Notes: generated by a model from the letters alone, not told the origin. DNA of 64,000 nt from Candidatus Rokuibacteriota bacterium (GCA_003220495.1 QHSP01000017.1:62001-126000); one strand, 5' to 3'; shown: positions 45,159 through 55,340, counted from the first letter of the stretch. A program made the numbers and translations.

Positions 45159-46127
45159 ATGCGGATTCTGATCACTGGCATCACGGGGTTCGTGGGCAGT
45201 CACCTCGCCGAGTACGCGCTGGAGCGCGGCGCCGAAGTATTCGGGTCGGTCCGCTGGCGAAGCAAGACCGAGAACATCGATGAGCTCCGCGACCGCGTGA
45301 CCCTCATCGAGTCGGATCTGCGCGACCTCCTCTCGGTCAGGACAGTGCTCGAGCAGTCGCGGCCCGACTACATCATCCACCTGGCGGCGCAGAGCTTCGT
45401 CGCGGCGTCCTGGCAGACTCCGATGGAAACGTTCCACACGAACGTTGTCAGCCAGATGAACCTCTTCGAAGGGATGCGCCAGCTCGGATCGTCCGCGCGA
45501 TTCCTGGTCATCGGCTCGAGCGAAGAGTACGGGCTGGTCGAGCCGCACGAGCTGCCGATCCGAGAGACGAATCCCCTGCGTCCGCTTTCTCCGTACGCCG
45601 TGAGTAAAGTGGCGCAGGATCTGATGGGCTGGCAGTACTTCAAGAGCTACGGCATGCATATCGTCCGCGCCCGCGCGTTCAATCACACGGGGCCCCGTCG
45701 CGGTGACACCTTCGCGAGCTCCAACTTCGCGAAGCAGATCGCCGAGATGGAAGCGGGCCTGCGCGAGTCGGTCGTGCACGTGGGCGATCTGAAGCCCACG
45801 CGCGACTTCTCCGACGTGCGCGACATCGTGCGCGGCTACTGGCTTCTGCTCGAGCGCGGGACGCCCGGCGAGGTCTACAACCTCTGCTCCGGTCTCGAGT
45901 GGTCGATCGAGCGCCTCCTGAACTTCCTGATCGGGCTGTCGACCCTCCCCCACGTCGAGATTCGTCAGGATCCGGCGCGCCTGCGTCCCTCCGACGTGCC
46001 GGTCCTGCGCGGCTCGCGGCACAAGGTCGAGAGCGCGCTCGGATGGCGTACGACGATCCCGCTCGAGCAGACGCTGACCGATCTGCTCGAGTACTGGCGT
46101 CGGCGGATCAAGTCACGCCCGCGCTAG
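45159..46127 (+). CDS. SDR family GDP-mannose 4,6-dehydratase / GDP-6-deoxy-mannose reductase-like
   Basis: MRILITGITGFVGSHLAEYAL; IGSSEEYG; SPYAVSKVAQDLMGWQY; NHTGPRRGDTFASSNFAKQIAEME; KPTRDFSDVRD. ATG at 45150 also possible. Confidence 0.9.
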   Translation: MRILITGITGFVGSHLAEYALERGAEVFGSVRWRSKTENIDELRDRVTLIESDLRDLLSVRTVLEQSRPDYIIHLAAQSFVAASWQTPMETFHTNVVSQMNLFEGMRQLGSSARFLVIGSSEEYGLVEPHELPIRETNPLRPLSPYAVSKVAQDLMGWQYFKSYGMHIVRARAFNHTGPRRGDTFASSNFAKQIAEMEAGLRESVVHVGDLKPTRDFSDVRDIVRGYWLLLERGTPGEVYNLCSGLEWSIERLLNFLIGLSTLPHVEIRQDPARLRPSDVPVLRGSRHKVESALGWRTTIPLEQTLTDLLEYWRRRIKSRPR

Positions 46128-46138
46128 CGGGAGCAGGC

Positions 46139-47278
46139 TTGGTTCCGGGCGCGCGAGTCGCCCTGGTCCACGATTGGCTGACGGGGATGCGAGGCGGCGA
46201 GCGCTGCCTCGAGGTCCTCTGCGAGCTCTTCCCCGACGCGCCGCTCTTCACGCTCCTGCACGTCCCGGGCAGCGTGTCATCCCAGATCGAGCGCCGGCGC
46301 ATCGTCACCTCGTTCGTCCAGCGTCTCCCGAACGCTTCCGAGCGGTACCGTCATTACCTGCCGACGTTTCCGCTCGCGATCCGCCGGTTCGATCTCTCGG
46401 GCTACGACCTCGTCGTCTCGATGAGCCACTGCGTCGCGAAGGGGGTGCGGGTCGCCCCCCGCGCGCTGCATCTGTGCTATTGCTTTTCTCCGATGCGCTA
46501 CGTGTGGGACCTGTCGAGCGACTACTTTGGGCCCGGCCACGGTCTGGCCGCCCGCACGCTCGGACCGCCGCTGGCGGCGGCGCTCCGGCGCTGGGACCGT
46601 CAGACTGCCGGCGTACACCGGTTCGTGGCGATCTCACGGCACATCGCCGATCGGATCCTTCGCGCCTACGACCGTCCGGCGGACGTGATCTATCCCCCGG
46701 TCGACGTGCAGCGCTTCGAGATCGCGGAGGCCGCCGAGGACTATTATCTGGTCGTGGGCGCGCTCGTGCCGTACAAGCGCATCGACCTGGCGGTCGCCGC
46801 GGCGAACCGACTCGGCCGGCGGCTCGTCGTCGTCGGCACGGGCCCGGAGGAAGCCCGGCTGCGCGCGCTCGCCGGGCCGACCGTGAGCTTCCTCGGCTGG
46901 CGACCCGACGCCGAGATCGCCCGGCTCTACGCGCGCTGCCGCGCCCTCATCTTCCCGGCGGTCGAGGACTTCGGGATCACGCCGCTCGAGGCCGCCGCCG
47001 CCGGGCGCCCGACGATCGCGCTCGGGCGGGGCGGCGCGCTCGAGACGATGGTGGGGCTCGACGCCGCCGACGCGCCGCCGACCGCCGTGTTCTTCCCGGA
47101 CCAATCGGTCGACGCGCTCGTCGAGGCGATCTCGCGATTCGAGCGCGCCGTCGACCGGTTCGACGGCAAGGTGCTGCGCTCGCGCGCCGAGTCGTTCGAC
47201 CGGCCGGTCTTCAAACAGAAGCTCGGCGACTACATCGCCGCGCGCTGGGACGGGTTCCGGGCGGGGGCGGCATGCTGA
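46139..47278 (+). CDS. glycosyltransferase family 4
   Basis: RVALVHDWLTGMRGGERCLEVLCELFPDAPLFTLLH; YLVVGALVPYKRIDLAVAAANRLGRRLVVVG. Start approximate. Confidence 0.9.
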   Translation: MVPGARVALVHDWLTGMRGGERCLEVLCELFPDAPLFTLLHVPGSVSSQIERRRIVTSFVQRLPNASERYRHYLPTFPLAIRRFDLSGYDLVVSMSHCVAKGVRVAPRALHLCYCFSPMRYVWDLSSDYFGPGHGLAARTLGPPLAAALRRWDRQTAGVHRFVAISRHIADRILRAYDRPADVIYPPVDVQRFEIAEAAEDYYLVVGALVPYKRIDLAVAAANRLGRRLVVVGTGPEEARLRALAGPTVSFLGWRPDAEIARLYARCRALIFPAVEDFGITPLEAAAAGRPTIALGRGGALETMVGLDAADAPPTAVFFPDQSVDALVEAISRFERAVDRFDGKVLRSRAESFDRPVFKQKLGDYIAARWDGFRAGAAC

Positions 47279-48678
47279 AGGCCCACTCGCGACTCGTCGA
47301 GAACCTGGCGCTCGCCGGGGATCTGTTCCTGATCGCGATCTGCTGGGTCGAGTCGTACTGGATCCGCTTCCATCTGGTGCCCCGTTTCCACCTGATGTCC
47401 GTGACCGACGTGCCTCCGTTCCGCGACTACGCGCTGCAGCTCGTGCCGATCCTGATGGTGTGGGGCATCGCGTTTCGCACCTTCGATCTCTACCGGCCCA
47501 ATCGCCTCGGCTCCCGCCGGTCGGAATGGTGGGATGTCGCCAAGGCGTCGACCGTCGGCGCGCTGGTCCTCGTCTCGATCATGACCTTCGTGTTCCGCGG
47601 ACACGAGTACTCGCGGCTCGTGATCCTCCTGTTCCTGGCCCAGTCGATCGTCGTGGTCAGCCTCGCCCGCGCGGGGCTCCGCGAGGCGCTCCGGTTCGCG
47701 CGCCGGCACGGGTACAATCTGCGTTACGCGATCGTCGTGGGCGGGGGAGAGCCGGCCGCCGAGGTGCTTCGCGTGCTCAACCGGCGCCGCGACGTCGGCA
47801 TCTTCGTCCTCGGCCTGCTGAGCGACAAGAAAGAAGTGCCCGAGAACGTGCGATGGCTCGGCGGCATCGAGGACGTGCGCGCGGTGCTCGACCGCCAGCA
47901 GGTGGACATCGTGTTCATCGCGCTCCCGCACGCCGACGCCGCGCGGCTCACCACGGTCCTCGGCGGGATCGGCGACGACCCGATCGCGATCCACCTGGTG
48001 CCGGACGTGTTCAGCCTCGTCCCGGCCCGCGGGGGGATCGAAGAGTTCGAGATGATCCCGTTCATCCACCTGCGTGAATCGCGGCTCTACGGCTGGAACC
48101 GCGTCGTCAAGCGGGTGTTCGACCTGGTCTTCGGCGCGCTCGCCCTGGCGGTCGCGGCGCCCGTGATGCTGGGGCTCGCGGTCGCGCTCAAGCTCACCTC
48201 GACGGGACCCGTCCTCTATCGCCAGGAGCGCATGGGCGTCGACGGCCGGCGCTTCCGGATGCTGAAGTTCCGGACGATGCGGGTGGACGCGGAGGCGGAC
48301 ACCGGACCGGTCTGGGCGCGCGAGGATGATCCGCGCCGCACCGCCCTCGGCGTCTTCCTGCGCCGGACGAGCCTCGACGAGCTGCCGCAGCTCTTCAACG
48401 TGCTGCGCGGCCAGATGAGCCTCGTGGGGCCGCGACCCGAGCGCCCGGGCTTCGTCGAGGAGTTCCGGCGCCGCGTGCCCGGCTACATGCTCCGCCACAA
48501 GATGAAGGCGGGGATCACCGGCTGGGCCCAGATCAACGGCTGGCGCGGCAACACGTCGATCGAGAAGCGGATCGAGCACGATCTCTACTACATCGAGCGC
48601 TGGAGTCTCGCCTTCGATTTGAAGATCCTCCTGCAGACTCTCTGGTACGGCTTCCGCATCAACCGCAACGCGCATTGA
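47272..48678 (+). CDS. undecaprenyl-phosphate glycosylphosphotransferase (WbaP/WcaJ-type, CoA-binding_3 + Bac_transf)
   Basis: RVFDLVFGALALAVAAPVMLGLAVALKLTSTGPVLYRQERMGVDGRRFRMLKFRTM; FLRRTSLDELPQLFNVLRGQMSLVGPRPERPGFVEEF. Confidence 0.95.
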   Translation: MLKAHSRLVENLALAGDLFLIAICWVESYWIRFHLVPRFHLMSVTDVPPFRDYALQLVPILMVWGIAFRTFDLYRPNRLGSRRSEWWDVAKASTVGALVLVSIMTFVFRGHEYSRLVILLFLAQSIVVVSLARAGLREALRFARRHGYNLRYAIVVGGGEPAAEVLRVLNRRRDVGIFVLGLLSDKKEVPENVRWLGGIEDVRAVLDRQQVDIVFIALPHADAARLTTVLGGIGDDPIAIHLVPDVFSLVPARGGIEEFEMIPFIHLRESRLYGWNRVVKRVFDLVFGALALAVAAPVMLGLAVALKLTSTGPVLYRQERMGVDGRRFRMLKFRTMRVDAEADTGPVWAREDDPRRTALGVFLRRTSLDELPQLFNVLRGQMSLVGPRPERPGFVEEFRRRVPGYMLRHKMKAGITGWAQINGWRGNTSIEKRIEHDLYYIERWSLAFDLKILLQTLWYGFRINRNAH

Positions 48679-49883
48679 GCCGGGCGCGTGACTGGCTGCT
48701 CCGGGCGCTCACGGTCGGCCTGGCCGCGTCGATCACGCTCTCGGAGACCACGCTCGTCGTCCTCGCGGTCGTGCTCGTCGTTGGCCGGCGCGCCGCGCGG
48801 CCTCGGGCCACGTGGCCGCTGATCGGACCCGTGATCGCCTTCGCGCTGTGGACGCTCGTGACCGTGCTCGCCTCCCGGCACCCCGGCGAGAGCCTCCTGG
48901 CCTCGCGAGGCCTTCTCACGTTGGGCGCCTTCTACGTCGTGCTGAACGCTCTGCCAGACACGCGGGCGGCCGGGCGCTTTGCGAGCGGGCTCCTGATCGC
49001 CGTCGCGACGGTGGCGCTCCTGTCGATCGTTCAAGTGGGCTTCTGTCCGTCTGGCGGCACGCTCGAGACGGGCATCGCGCCGGTTCGGCTGCTCATGAGG
49101 AAGTGCGCGCGCGCCCGCGGCTTCTTCTCGATCTACATGACGCTCGCCGGCGTCCTCAGCCTCGTCCTGGTCAGCGCGTTGCCGCGGATCGCGTCGGGCG
49201 GGCGGCGGGCCGCCTGGGCGCTTCCGGCCTGGCTGGCCGGGGTCCTGGCCCTCGGGCTCACGTCGGTGCGCGGCGCGTGGCTCGGCTTCGGCGCCGGCTG
49301 CGCGGGCTGCGCGCTCGGTCTCCGTCGTCGCTGGCTCGTGCTCGCCGCGCTGGTGCTCGTCGTCGCGGGCTCTCTCGTCGTCGAGCCGCGCTTGCTCGAG
49401 CGCGTGAAGAGCGTCGGCGACCTCGCGGACGATACGACACGTGATCGGCTCGCGATGCTCTCCGCGGGGCTCGGCCTCGCGATCGCGCACCCGTTGACCG
49501 GGATCGGGCCCGGTCAGGTCAAGAACGTGTACCCGGCGGTGGCGCCGCCAGAGGCGCTACGACGCTCGACCAGTCATCTGCACAACACGCCGCTTCAGAT
49601 CGTCGTGGAGCGCGGGCTCCCCGGTCTGGCGGCGTGGGTCGCGATCTGGGTGGGCTTTTTCGGCGCGGCGTGGCGAGTGCTCAGGCGAGTCCCCCCGACC
49701 GACGAAGAGGCCCGCGCGCTCGTGCTGGGCTCGATAGCGGCCATCGCGGCGTTTCTCGTCGCGGGGCTCTTCGAATACAACTTCGGCGATACCGAAGTGC
49801 TGCTGATGGCGCTCGCGGTGATGGCGCTGCCGTTCGTCGTCGAGCGCGATCTTCCGGCGAGCCCGGCTCAGCTACGCGAGTGA
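48675..49883 (+). CDS. O-antigen ligase/polymerase family protein
   Basis: Polytopic membrane protein; GIGPGQVKNVYP...SHLHNTPLQIVVERGLPGLAAWVAIW as in the Wzy_C/O-antigen ligase family. Confidence 0.9.
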   Translation: MSRARDWLLRALTVGLAASITLSETTLVVLAVVLVVGRRAARPRATWPLIGPVIAFALWTLVTVLASRHPGESLLASRGLLTLGAFYVVLNALPDTRAAGRFASGLLIAVATVALLSIVQVGFCPSGGTLETGIAPVRLLMRKCARARGFFSIYMTLAGVLSLVLVSALPRIASGGRRAAWALPAWLAGVLALGLTSVRGAWLGFGAGCAGCALGLRRRWLVLAALVLVVAGSLVVEPRLLERVKSVGDLADDTTRDRLAMLSAGLGLAIAHPLTGIGPGQVKNVYPAVAPPEALRRSTSHLHNTPLQIVVERGLPGLAAWVAIWVGFFGAAWRVLRRVPPTDEEARALVLGSIAAIAAFLVAGLFEYNFGDTEVLLMALAVMALPFVVERDLPASPAQLRE

Positions 49884-50239
49884 CGGGCGCGGTCGTAGCG
49901 GCCGAGGACCTGACCGAGCGTCTCGGCCTGGATCAGGCCCTGCGACTTCATGGCCTGGAAGACGTCGCCCCACTTCCGCCCGCTCCGACGCTCTTGCGCG
50001 ATCTGCTCGAGCGTCATCGGCGTGGCGCCGCTGGCGGTCGTGCTCTGAGCTTCGAAGAGCGCGGTCGCGATCCGCTTGTTGCCTTGCGACAACGACGCGA
50101 AGGCGCTCGCTGGAGGGGTCGACACAACCTCGGGCTGGGTCGCTGGTTTCGACTGGGCCTCGGCGGCTGTTCCCGTCGCCGCGACGAGCATGAGGACGCC
50201 GAGAGTCGCTGCAAACGATCGTGTCATGGGACGCTCCAT
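49868..50239 (-). CDS. secreted hypothetical protein
   Basis: Signal peptide MTRSFAATLGVLMLVAATGTAAEAQ; SQGNKRIATALFEAQ...GATPMTLEQIAQERRSGRKWGDVFQAMKSQGLIQAETLGQVL. Confidence 0.75.
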   Translation of the reverse strand: MERPMTRSFAATLGVLMLVAATGTAAEAQSKPATQPEVVSTPPASAFASLSQGNKRIATALFEAQSTTASGATPMTLEQIAQERRSGRKWGDVFQAMKSQGLIQAETLGQVLGRYDRARHSRS

Positions 50240-50577
50240 CGGGTCGTTTTCCGGGCACATCTCGTTTCCACCGGTCTCGGTTCGTCGAATTGCACGGGCG
50301 ATGCCAGAAGCCCGCGAGACGAGGCCCTTCCGATTTCTCGGGGACTTAGCGGAAACCGGACACTTCGGGTCGGTGGTCGCGGACTGGACAGGCTGGCGCA
50401 GTCGTTCGGACCGATGACAAATTATGGCCAGGATGCGCCCGATCGACTCCTCACGGCGGGGTACAGGCACGGCATCCGGGTGAGATCGGTGCCCCAGAAG
50501 GTGCGTCGTGGGCCGCTCCCCCCGGGCTGATATTATCGTGACCTTGCTTGTCACGTCGCGCATCCGGGGGGCTGATC

Positions 50578-52215
50578 ATGGGTGAGGCTCGCGGCACCAC
50601 GGGCTCCACGCGCAGGGACTTCCTGCGAACCAGCGGGATGGTGGCGGCCGGGATGAGTGTCGCGCCGCTGCTCGCGGCCTGCGCGGCCGTCCGCATACCT
50701 GGCGCCGGGATCAACGTCGAGGAGATCAGCGTCGCCGAGCTACAGGCGGCGATGACCGCAGGGCGCCTCGACGCGGAGACGCTCGTGCATATGTACCTCA
50801 CCCGCATTCAGGCGATCGACCGTAGCGGCCCCACGTTGCACTCGGTCCAGGAGATCAATCCCGACGCCGTGGCGATCGCCCGCGCCCTCGACGAGGAGCG
50901 TCGAGCCGGGCGAGTCCGGGGTCCGCTCCACGGCATTCCCATCTTGTTGAAGGACAACATCGCCACCGCCGACAAGATGGAGACGACGGCGGGCGCGCTC
51001 GCGCTCGTCGGCGCGCGGCCGCGCGAGGACTCGACGATCGCGCGGCAGCTCCGGCAGGGCGGCGCCGTCATCCTCGGCAAGGCCTCGATGAGCGAGTGGG
51101 CGTATTTCAAGTCGACGCCGGGCTCGAGCGGCTGGAGCTCGCGAAGCGGACAGGCGCGCAATCCGTACGTCCTCAATCGCACGCCGTGCGGGTCGAGCTC
51201 CGGCTCCGCGATCGCGGTGGCGGCGAATCTCGTCACCGTCTCGATCGGCACCGAGACCGACGGCTCGATCATCTGCCCGGCCGGCGTCAACGGCGTGGTG
51301 GGCATCAAGCCCACCGTGGGGCTCACCAGCCGCGCGGGGGTGATCCCGATCTCCGTGACGCAGGACACGGTGGGCCCGTTCGGGCGCACGGTCGCCGACG
51401 CAGCCGCAGTCCTGGGAGCGATCGCGGGCGTCGACTCGCGCGATCCCGCGACCCAGGCGAGCGCGGGCCGCGCGCAGACGGACTACGTCAAGTACCTCGA
51501 GCTCAACGGGCTTCGCGGCGCCCGCATCGGTGTGCCCCGCGACGGATATTTCGGCTACAGCCCCAAGGCCGATGAGGTCGTCAACCAGGCGATCGACGTC
51601 CTGCGAAACGGCGGCGCCGTGATCGTCGACCCCGTCAAGATCCCGAACTTCGACCGAGCCGCGCTCACGTCCGCCGAGCTGATCGTGCTGCTCTACGAGT
51701 TCAAAGCGGGAGTGAATGCCTATCTGTCGAGCGTGGCGCCGGGCGCGCAGGTGCGGACGCTCGACGACGTCATCGAGTTCAACAAGCGCAATCCGCGCGA
51801 GAACCTGCCGTATTTCGGCCAGGAGCTGCTCGTGCGTGCGCAGGCCAAGGGCGAGCTGACCGAGGCCGAGTATCTCGAGGCGCTGGAGAAGTGCCGCCGC
51901 CTGGCGGGGACAGAAGGCGTCGACGCCATCATGGACGAGCAGCAGCTCGACGCCTTGATCGCGCCCACGACGACACCGGCATGGCCGGTCGATCTCGTCA
52001 ACGGCGACCAGTTCCGCGGCAGCAGCGCCAAGAGCGCCGCCCTGGTGGGCTATCCGCTCGTCAGCGTCCCGGCCGGCACCGCGATGGGCTTGCCGGTCGG
52101 CATCACGTTCATGGGGCGCGCCTGGAGCGAGCCGACGCTCATCAAGCTCGCGTACGCGTTCGAGCAGGCGTCGAAGGCGCGACGCCCACCGCAGTACCTC
52201 AACGCGCTGCCGTAG
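50578..52215 (+). CDS. amidase family protein, Tat-exported/lipoprotein-like
   Basis: STRRDFLRTSGMVAAGMSVAPLLAACA; GIPILLKDNIATAD; NPYVLNRTPCGSSSGSAIAVAANLVTVSIGTETDGSIICPAGVNGVVGIKPT. Confidence 0.95.
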   Translation: MGEARGTTGSTRRDFLRTSGMVAAGMSVAPLLAACAAVRIPGAGINVEEISVAELQAAMTAGRLDAETLVHMYLTRIQAIDRSGPTLHSVQEINPDAVAIARALDEERRAGRVRGPLHGIPILLKDNIATADKMETTAGALALVGARPREDSTIARQLRQGGAVILGKASMSEWAYFKSTPGSSGWSSRSGQARNPYVLNRTPCGSSSGSAIAVAANLVTVSIGTETDGSIICPAGVNGVVGIKPTVGLTSRAGVIPISVTQDTVGPFGRTVADAAAVLGAIAGVDSRDPATQASAGRAQTDYVKYLELNGLRGARIGVPRDGYFGYSPKADEVVNQAIDVLRNGGAVIVDPVKIPNFDRAALTSAELIVLLYEFKAGVNAYLSSVAPGAQVRTLDDVIEFNKRNPRENLPYFGQELLVRAQAKGELTEAEYLEALEKCRRLAGTEGVDAIMDEQQLDALIAPTTTPAWPVDLVNGDQFRGSSAKSAALVGYPLVSVPAGTAMGLPVGITFMGRAWSEPTLIKLAYAFEQASKARRPPQYLNALP

Positions 52216-52228
52216 AGGATCGGCGACG

Positions 52229-53215
52229 ATGCGTGCCGTGATCTGTCGTGCGTGGGGAGAGGTGGACGGTCTCAAAGTCGAAGAGGTCGCCGCCCCGACG
52301 CCCGGGCCTGACGATGTCTTGATCGCCGTGAAGGCGACCGCCGTGAACTACGCGGACGCTCTGATGACGGCCGGCCGTTACCAGACGAAGCCGGATCTTC
52401 CGTTCAGCCCGGGACTCGAGACCGCCGGTGTCGTGGCCTCGTGCGGCTCGCGGGTGACCCGCCTCAAGCCCGGCGATCGCGTCATGGCGATCCTCGCCTA
52501 CGGCGGGCTCGCCGAGATGGCCGTGGCGCCGGCGTCCGAGACCTTCGCCATGCCGTCGCGGATGAGCTTCGAGGAGGCCGGCGCGTTCCCCGTCGCGTAC
52601 ATCTCGAGCCACGTCGCGATTCGCTGGCAGGGCCGCCTCGAGCCCGGCGAGACACTGCTCGTGCTCGGCGCCGCCGGCGGCGTCGGCCTCACGGCCGTCG
52701 AGATCGGCAAGGCGATGGGGGCGCGCGTGATCGCGGCGGCGAGCACGGCCGAGAAGCTCGCGGTGGCCCGCGAGCGCGGCGCGGACGCCCTCGTCAACTA
52801 TTCGACCGAGAAGCTCACCGAGCGAGTGATGGCGCTGACGGACGGCAAGGGCGCCGACGTGTGCTTCGACCCGGTCGGCGGCGAGCTGTTCGACGCCGCG
52901 CTCTCGGCGCTCGGCTGGGGCGGCCGCATCCTGGTCGTCGGTTTCGTGGGCGGCGTTCAGCAGATTCCCGCGAACCGGCTCCTGGTCAAGAACCGGGCCG
53001 CCATGGGCACGTCGCTCCGCTACTTCCGCTGGCACGCGCCGGACAAGCTCCGCTTGTCGGTCGACGAGCTCCTGCGCTGGTACGAGGAAGGCAAGCTCCG
53101 GCCGTGCATCTCGCACCGGCTTCCGCTCGAGAAGAGCGTCGAGGCGATCCGGCTCCTGACCGATCGCCGGGCGTACGGCAAGGTGGTCGTCGTCCCGGGC
53201 TTGACTGGCGCCTGA
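52229..53215 (+). CDS. NADPH:quinone oxidoreductase family (zinc-independent MDR)
   Basis: LLVLGAAGGVGLTAVEIGKAMGARVIAAAST; DVCFDPVGGELFDAAL. Confidence 0.95.
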   Translation: MRAVICRAWGEVDGLKVEEVAAPTPGPDDVLIAVKATAVNYADALMTAGRYQTKPDLPFSPGLETAGVVASCGSRVTRLKPGDRVMAILAYGGLAEMAVAPASETFAMPSRMSFEEAGAFPVAYISSHVAIRWQGRLEPGETLLVLGAAGGVGLTAVEIGKAMGARVIAAASTAEKLAVARERGADALVNYSTEKLTERVMALTDGKGADVCFDPVGGELFDAALSALGWGGRILVVGFVGGVQQIPANRLLVKNRAAMGTSLRYFRWHAPDKLRLSVDELLRWYEEGKLRPCISHRLPLEKSVEAIRLLTDRRAYGKVVVVPGLTGA

Positions 53216-53217
53216 GC

Positions 53218-53973
53218 GTGGAGATCCAGGTTCGCGAGCACGGCCGGCACGTTGTGGTGCTCACCATCGACAACCCGCCGCGGCTCAACGCGATGTCGCG
53301 CCAGATGATGGCCGACCTGGCCCGGCTGTGGGACGAGCTCGACCGCGGGAGCTGCCGGTGCGTCGTCCTCACCGGCGCCGGCACCCGCGCGTTCTGCGCG
53401 GGCGCGGACATGAGCGGCGATCTCTCCGCGGCGCCGGAGACGGCCCGCGTCGTCAGCCACGCGCTGCTGAAGCATTACGTGTTCTCGAAGCCGATCGTGG
53501 CGGCCGTCAACGGCGACTGCGTCGGGGGCGGCGTGGAGCTGCTCCTCTCGACCGACGTGCGGGCCGCCACGCCTCACGCTCGCTTCGGGCTGCCGGAGGT
53601 GCGCTGGTCCATCTATCCGTTCGGTGGCGCGACGGTGAAGCTCACCCAGCAGATCGGCTACGTGCACGCCATGGACCTCTTGCTGACCGGCCGGCTCATC
53701 GACGCCGCCGAGGCCGCGCGCCTGGGACTCGTCAATCGCGTCGTGCCGGCCGAGGGGCTGATGGCCTGGGCGCTCGAGACCGCCGAGACGATCGCCGGCA
53801 ACAGTCCGTCGGCGGTGCAGGCGGTGAAGCGCCAGATCAGCTCGACGATCGCCGACCACGCGCTCTCGCGCGAGGCGCTCGAGCAGGAGCTCGGCGACCG
53901 CGTGCGGGCCAGCGCGCATTTCCAGGAGGGCGTCGCCGCGTTCCGCGAGAAGCGTAAACCGCGTTATGAATAG
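53218..53973 (+). CDS. enoyl-CoA hydratase/isomerase family
   Basis: VVVLTIDNPPRLNAMSRQM; VVLTGAGTRAFCAGADM; IVAAVNGDCVGGGVELLLSTDVR. Confidence 0.95.
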   Translation: MEIQVREHGRHVVVLTIDNPPRLNAMSRQMMADLARLWDELDRGSCRCVVLTGAGTRAFCAGADMSGDLSAAPETARVVSHALLKHYVFSKPIVAAVNGDCVGGGVELLLSTDVRAATPHARFGLPEVRWSIYPFGGATVKLTQQIGYVHAMDLLLTGRLIDAAEAARLGLVNRVVPAEGLMAWALETAETIAGNSPSAVQAVKRQISSTIADHALSREALEQELGDRVRASAHFQEGVAAFREKRKPRYE

Positions 53974-54038
53974 GGCGACTCCCGCCACCGTGCCGTGACG
54001 CGGGTGAACCGATGCGTTCAGCCCAGGTCGAAGTGAGC

Positions 54039-54044
54039 TAAGCT
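54039..54044 (+). promoter_or_regulatory. -10-like TAAGCT, 5 nt before the ATG at 54050 (leaderless)
   Basis: gtgagcTAAGCTaacgcATG. Confidence 0.45.
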
Positions 54045-54049
54045 AACGC

Positions 54050-54589
54050 ATGCTCGGGCCTACCCTCGAAGGTGATCGCGTCCGCTTGGAAGCACCCGCG
54101 CGCGAGCATCTACCGAGCATCGCGAAGTGGCGGACCGATCTCGAAGCGACACGTTACCTCTTGATCCTTCAGTTCCCTCCGTCGCCAAAGCAGCACGAGG
54201 ACTGGCTCGAGAAAGCCGCAGTCAGCCAGGACGACATCGTCTGGACGATCGTCGACCGTGGTGACGGCGCCCTCGTGGGGCTATGCGGTCTCGACAAGAT
54301 CTCCTGGCGCCACCGGCACGCTCTCGGATGGACGTTCCTCGGTGAGAAAGAACGCTGGGGTCGCGGGTTCGGCACCGAGACGACGCGGCTCCGCACGTCA
54401 TTCGCGTTCAAGCAGCTCGGCTTCGAGAAAGTGATGACCGAGATCTACTCGGGGAACGAGGCGTCGATCCGTATGGTGCAGAAGCTGGGCTTCCGTCGGG
54501 CGGGAGTCCTACGTCGCCATCGCTTCGTGGACGGCACTTGGCAGGACCTCTGGTTGGGCGAGATGCTTCGGGACGAATGGAAGGGCTAG
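54050..54589 (+). CDS. GNAT family N-acetyltransferase
   Basis: HALGWTFLGEKERWGRGFGTETTRLRTSFAFKQLGFEKVMTEIYSGNEASIRMVQKLGFRRAG. Confidence 0.9.
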   Translation: MLGPTLEGDRVRLEAPAREHLPSIAKWRTDLEATRYLLILQFPPSPKQHEDWLEKAAVSQDDIVWTIVDRGDGALVGLCGLDKISWRHRHALGWTFLGEKERWGRGFGTETTRLRTSFAFKQLGFEKVMTEIYSGNEASIRMVQKLGFRRAGVLRRHRFVDGTWQDLWLGEMLRDEWKG

Positions 54590-55128
54590 CCACACGTCCT
54601 CTCGGGGACAACGTCGTCACACTCGAACCGGCTGATACGACGAACGTCGACCTGCTGGTTCAGTGGACACTTGATCCGATCGCGCAGGGACCGCACAAGC
54701 AAGCTCCCGACATGACTGAAGATGCGCTGCGGATTCTGTTCCTCGCGAATCAAGAACGGCGGTATTTTCTGATCAGACGGAATGCCGACGAGCACCCGTT
54801 GGGCCGCTTCTACTGGCGCGCTTGGCGATTTACCGAGTCGCCGAAGGAAATCGACTGGGAGCTGAACATCCTCTTGGCAAATCCTCTGGAAAGGGGAAAG
54901 GGTTATGGTGCCGCCGTTCAGCGGTTAGCATCCGACTACCTGCTCGCGCTGCCCGAAACGCGGAGCGTTTTTGCCTTCACGTTCCTGGCCAATGTTGCGG
55001 AGCAGCGCGCGCTCATCAAGGCCGGATTTCGGGAAGAGGGTCTGCTTCCCCATTCACACTATCGTGTTCACCGGGCGGAGCTTTCCGAGCTGCCCTGTCT
55101 TCTCTTCATCAAGCCGAGGTGTGCGTAA
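54577..55128 (+). CDS. GNAT family N-acetyltransferase
   Basis: IDWELNILLANPLERGKGYGAAVQRLASDYLL...FTFLANVAEQRALIKAGFREEG. Confidence 0.85.
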   Translation: MEGLATRPLGDNVVTLEPADTTNVDLLVQWTLDPIAQGPHKQAPDMTEDALRILFLANQERRYFLIRRNADEHPLGRFYWRAWRFTESPKEIDWELNILLANPLERGKGYGAAVQRLASDYLLALPETRSVFAFTFLANVAEQRALIKAGFREEGLLPHSHYRVHRAELSELPCLLFIKPRCA

Positions 55129-55307
55129 GACACACAATCGCCAGCGTGCCGTCGGGCCCCGCCGCCGTGCTTTTCTTCGACGATGTGGCCGCCAACGTCG
55201 AGGCGGCGCGGACAGTAGGCATCAGAGCCTTCCAGGTGTCGGGCATCACCGGGCTGCGTCCGTGTCTCACCTCACTGGGGCTGTTGCATGACCCGACAAG
55301 CACGTAA
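55120..55307 (+). pseudogene. C-terminal remnant of a HAD-family hydrolase
   Basis: Frame reads SGPAAVLFFDDVAANVEAARTVGIRAFQVSGITGLRPCLTSLGLLHDPTST*; resembles HAD motif IV and C-terminus, with no N-terminal DxD half. Confidence 0.7.
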
Positions 55308-55340
55308 GACGTGGCTGGGCGTGGCGCTGCTCGACACGGC

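Noticed and set aside
49868-49883. 16-nt convergent overlap of O-antigen ligase and secreted hypothetical gene as an antisense regulatory device
   Set aside because: Short 3' overlaps are common in compact genomes; nothing further supports regulation.
50240-50577. 340-nt intergenic region before the amidase as a possible riboswitch or sRNA
   Set aside because: I could not recognise a known aptamer core; only a TATTAT (-10-like, 50531-50536) stands out. Needs Rfam/cmscan.
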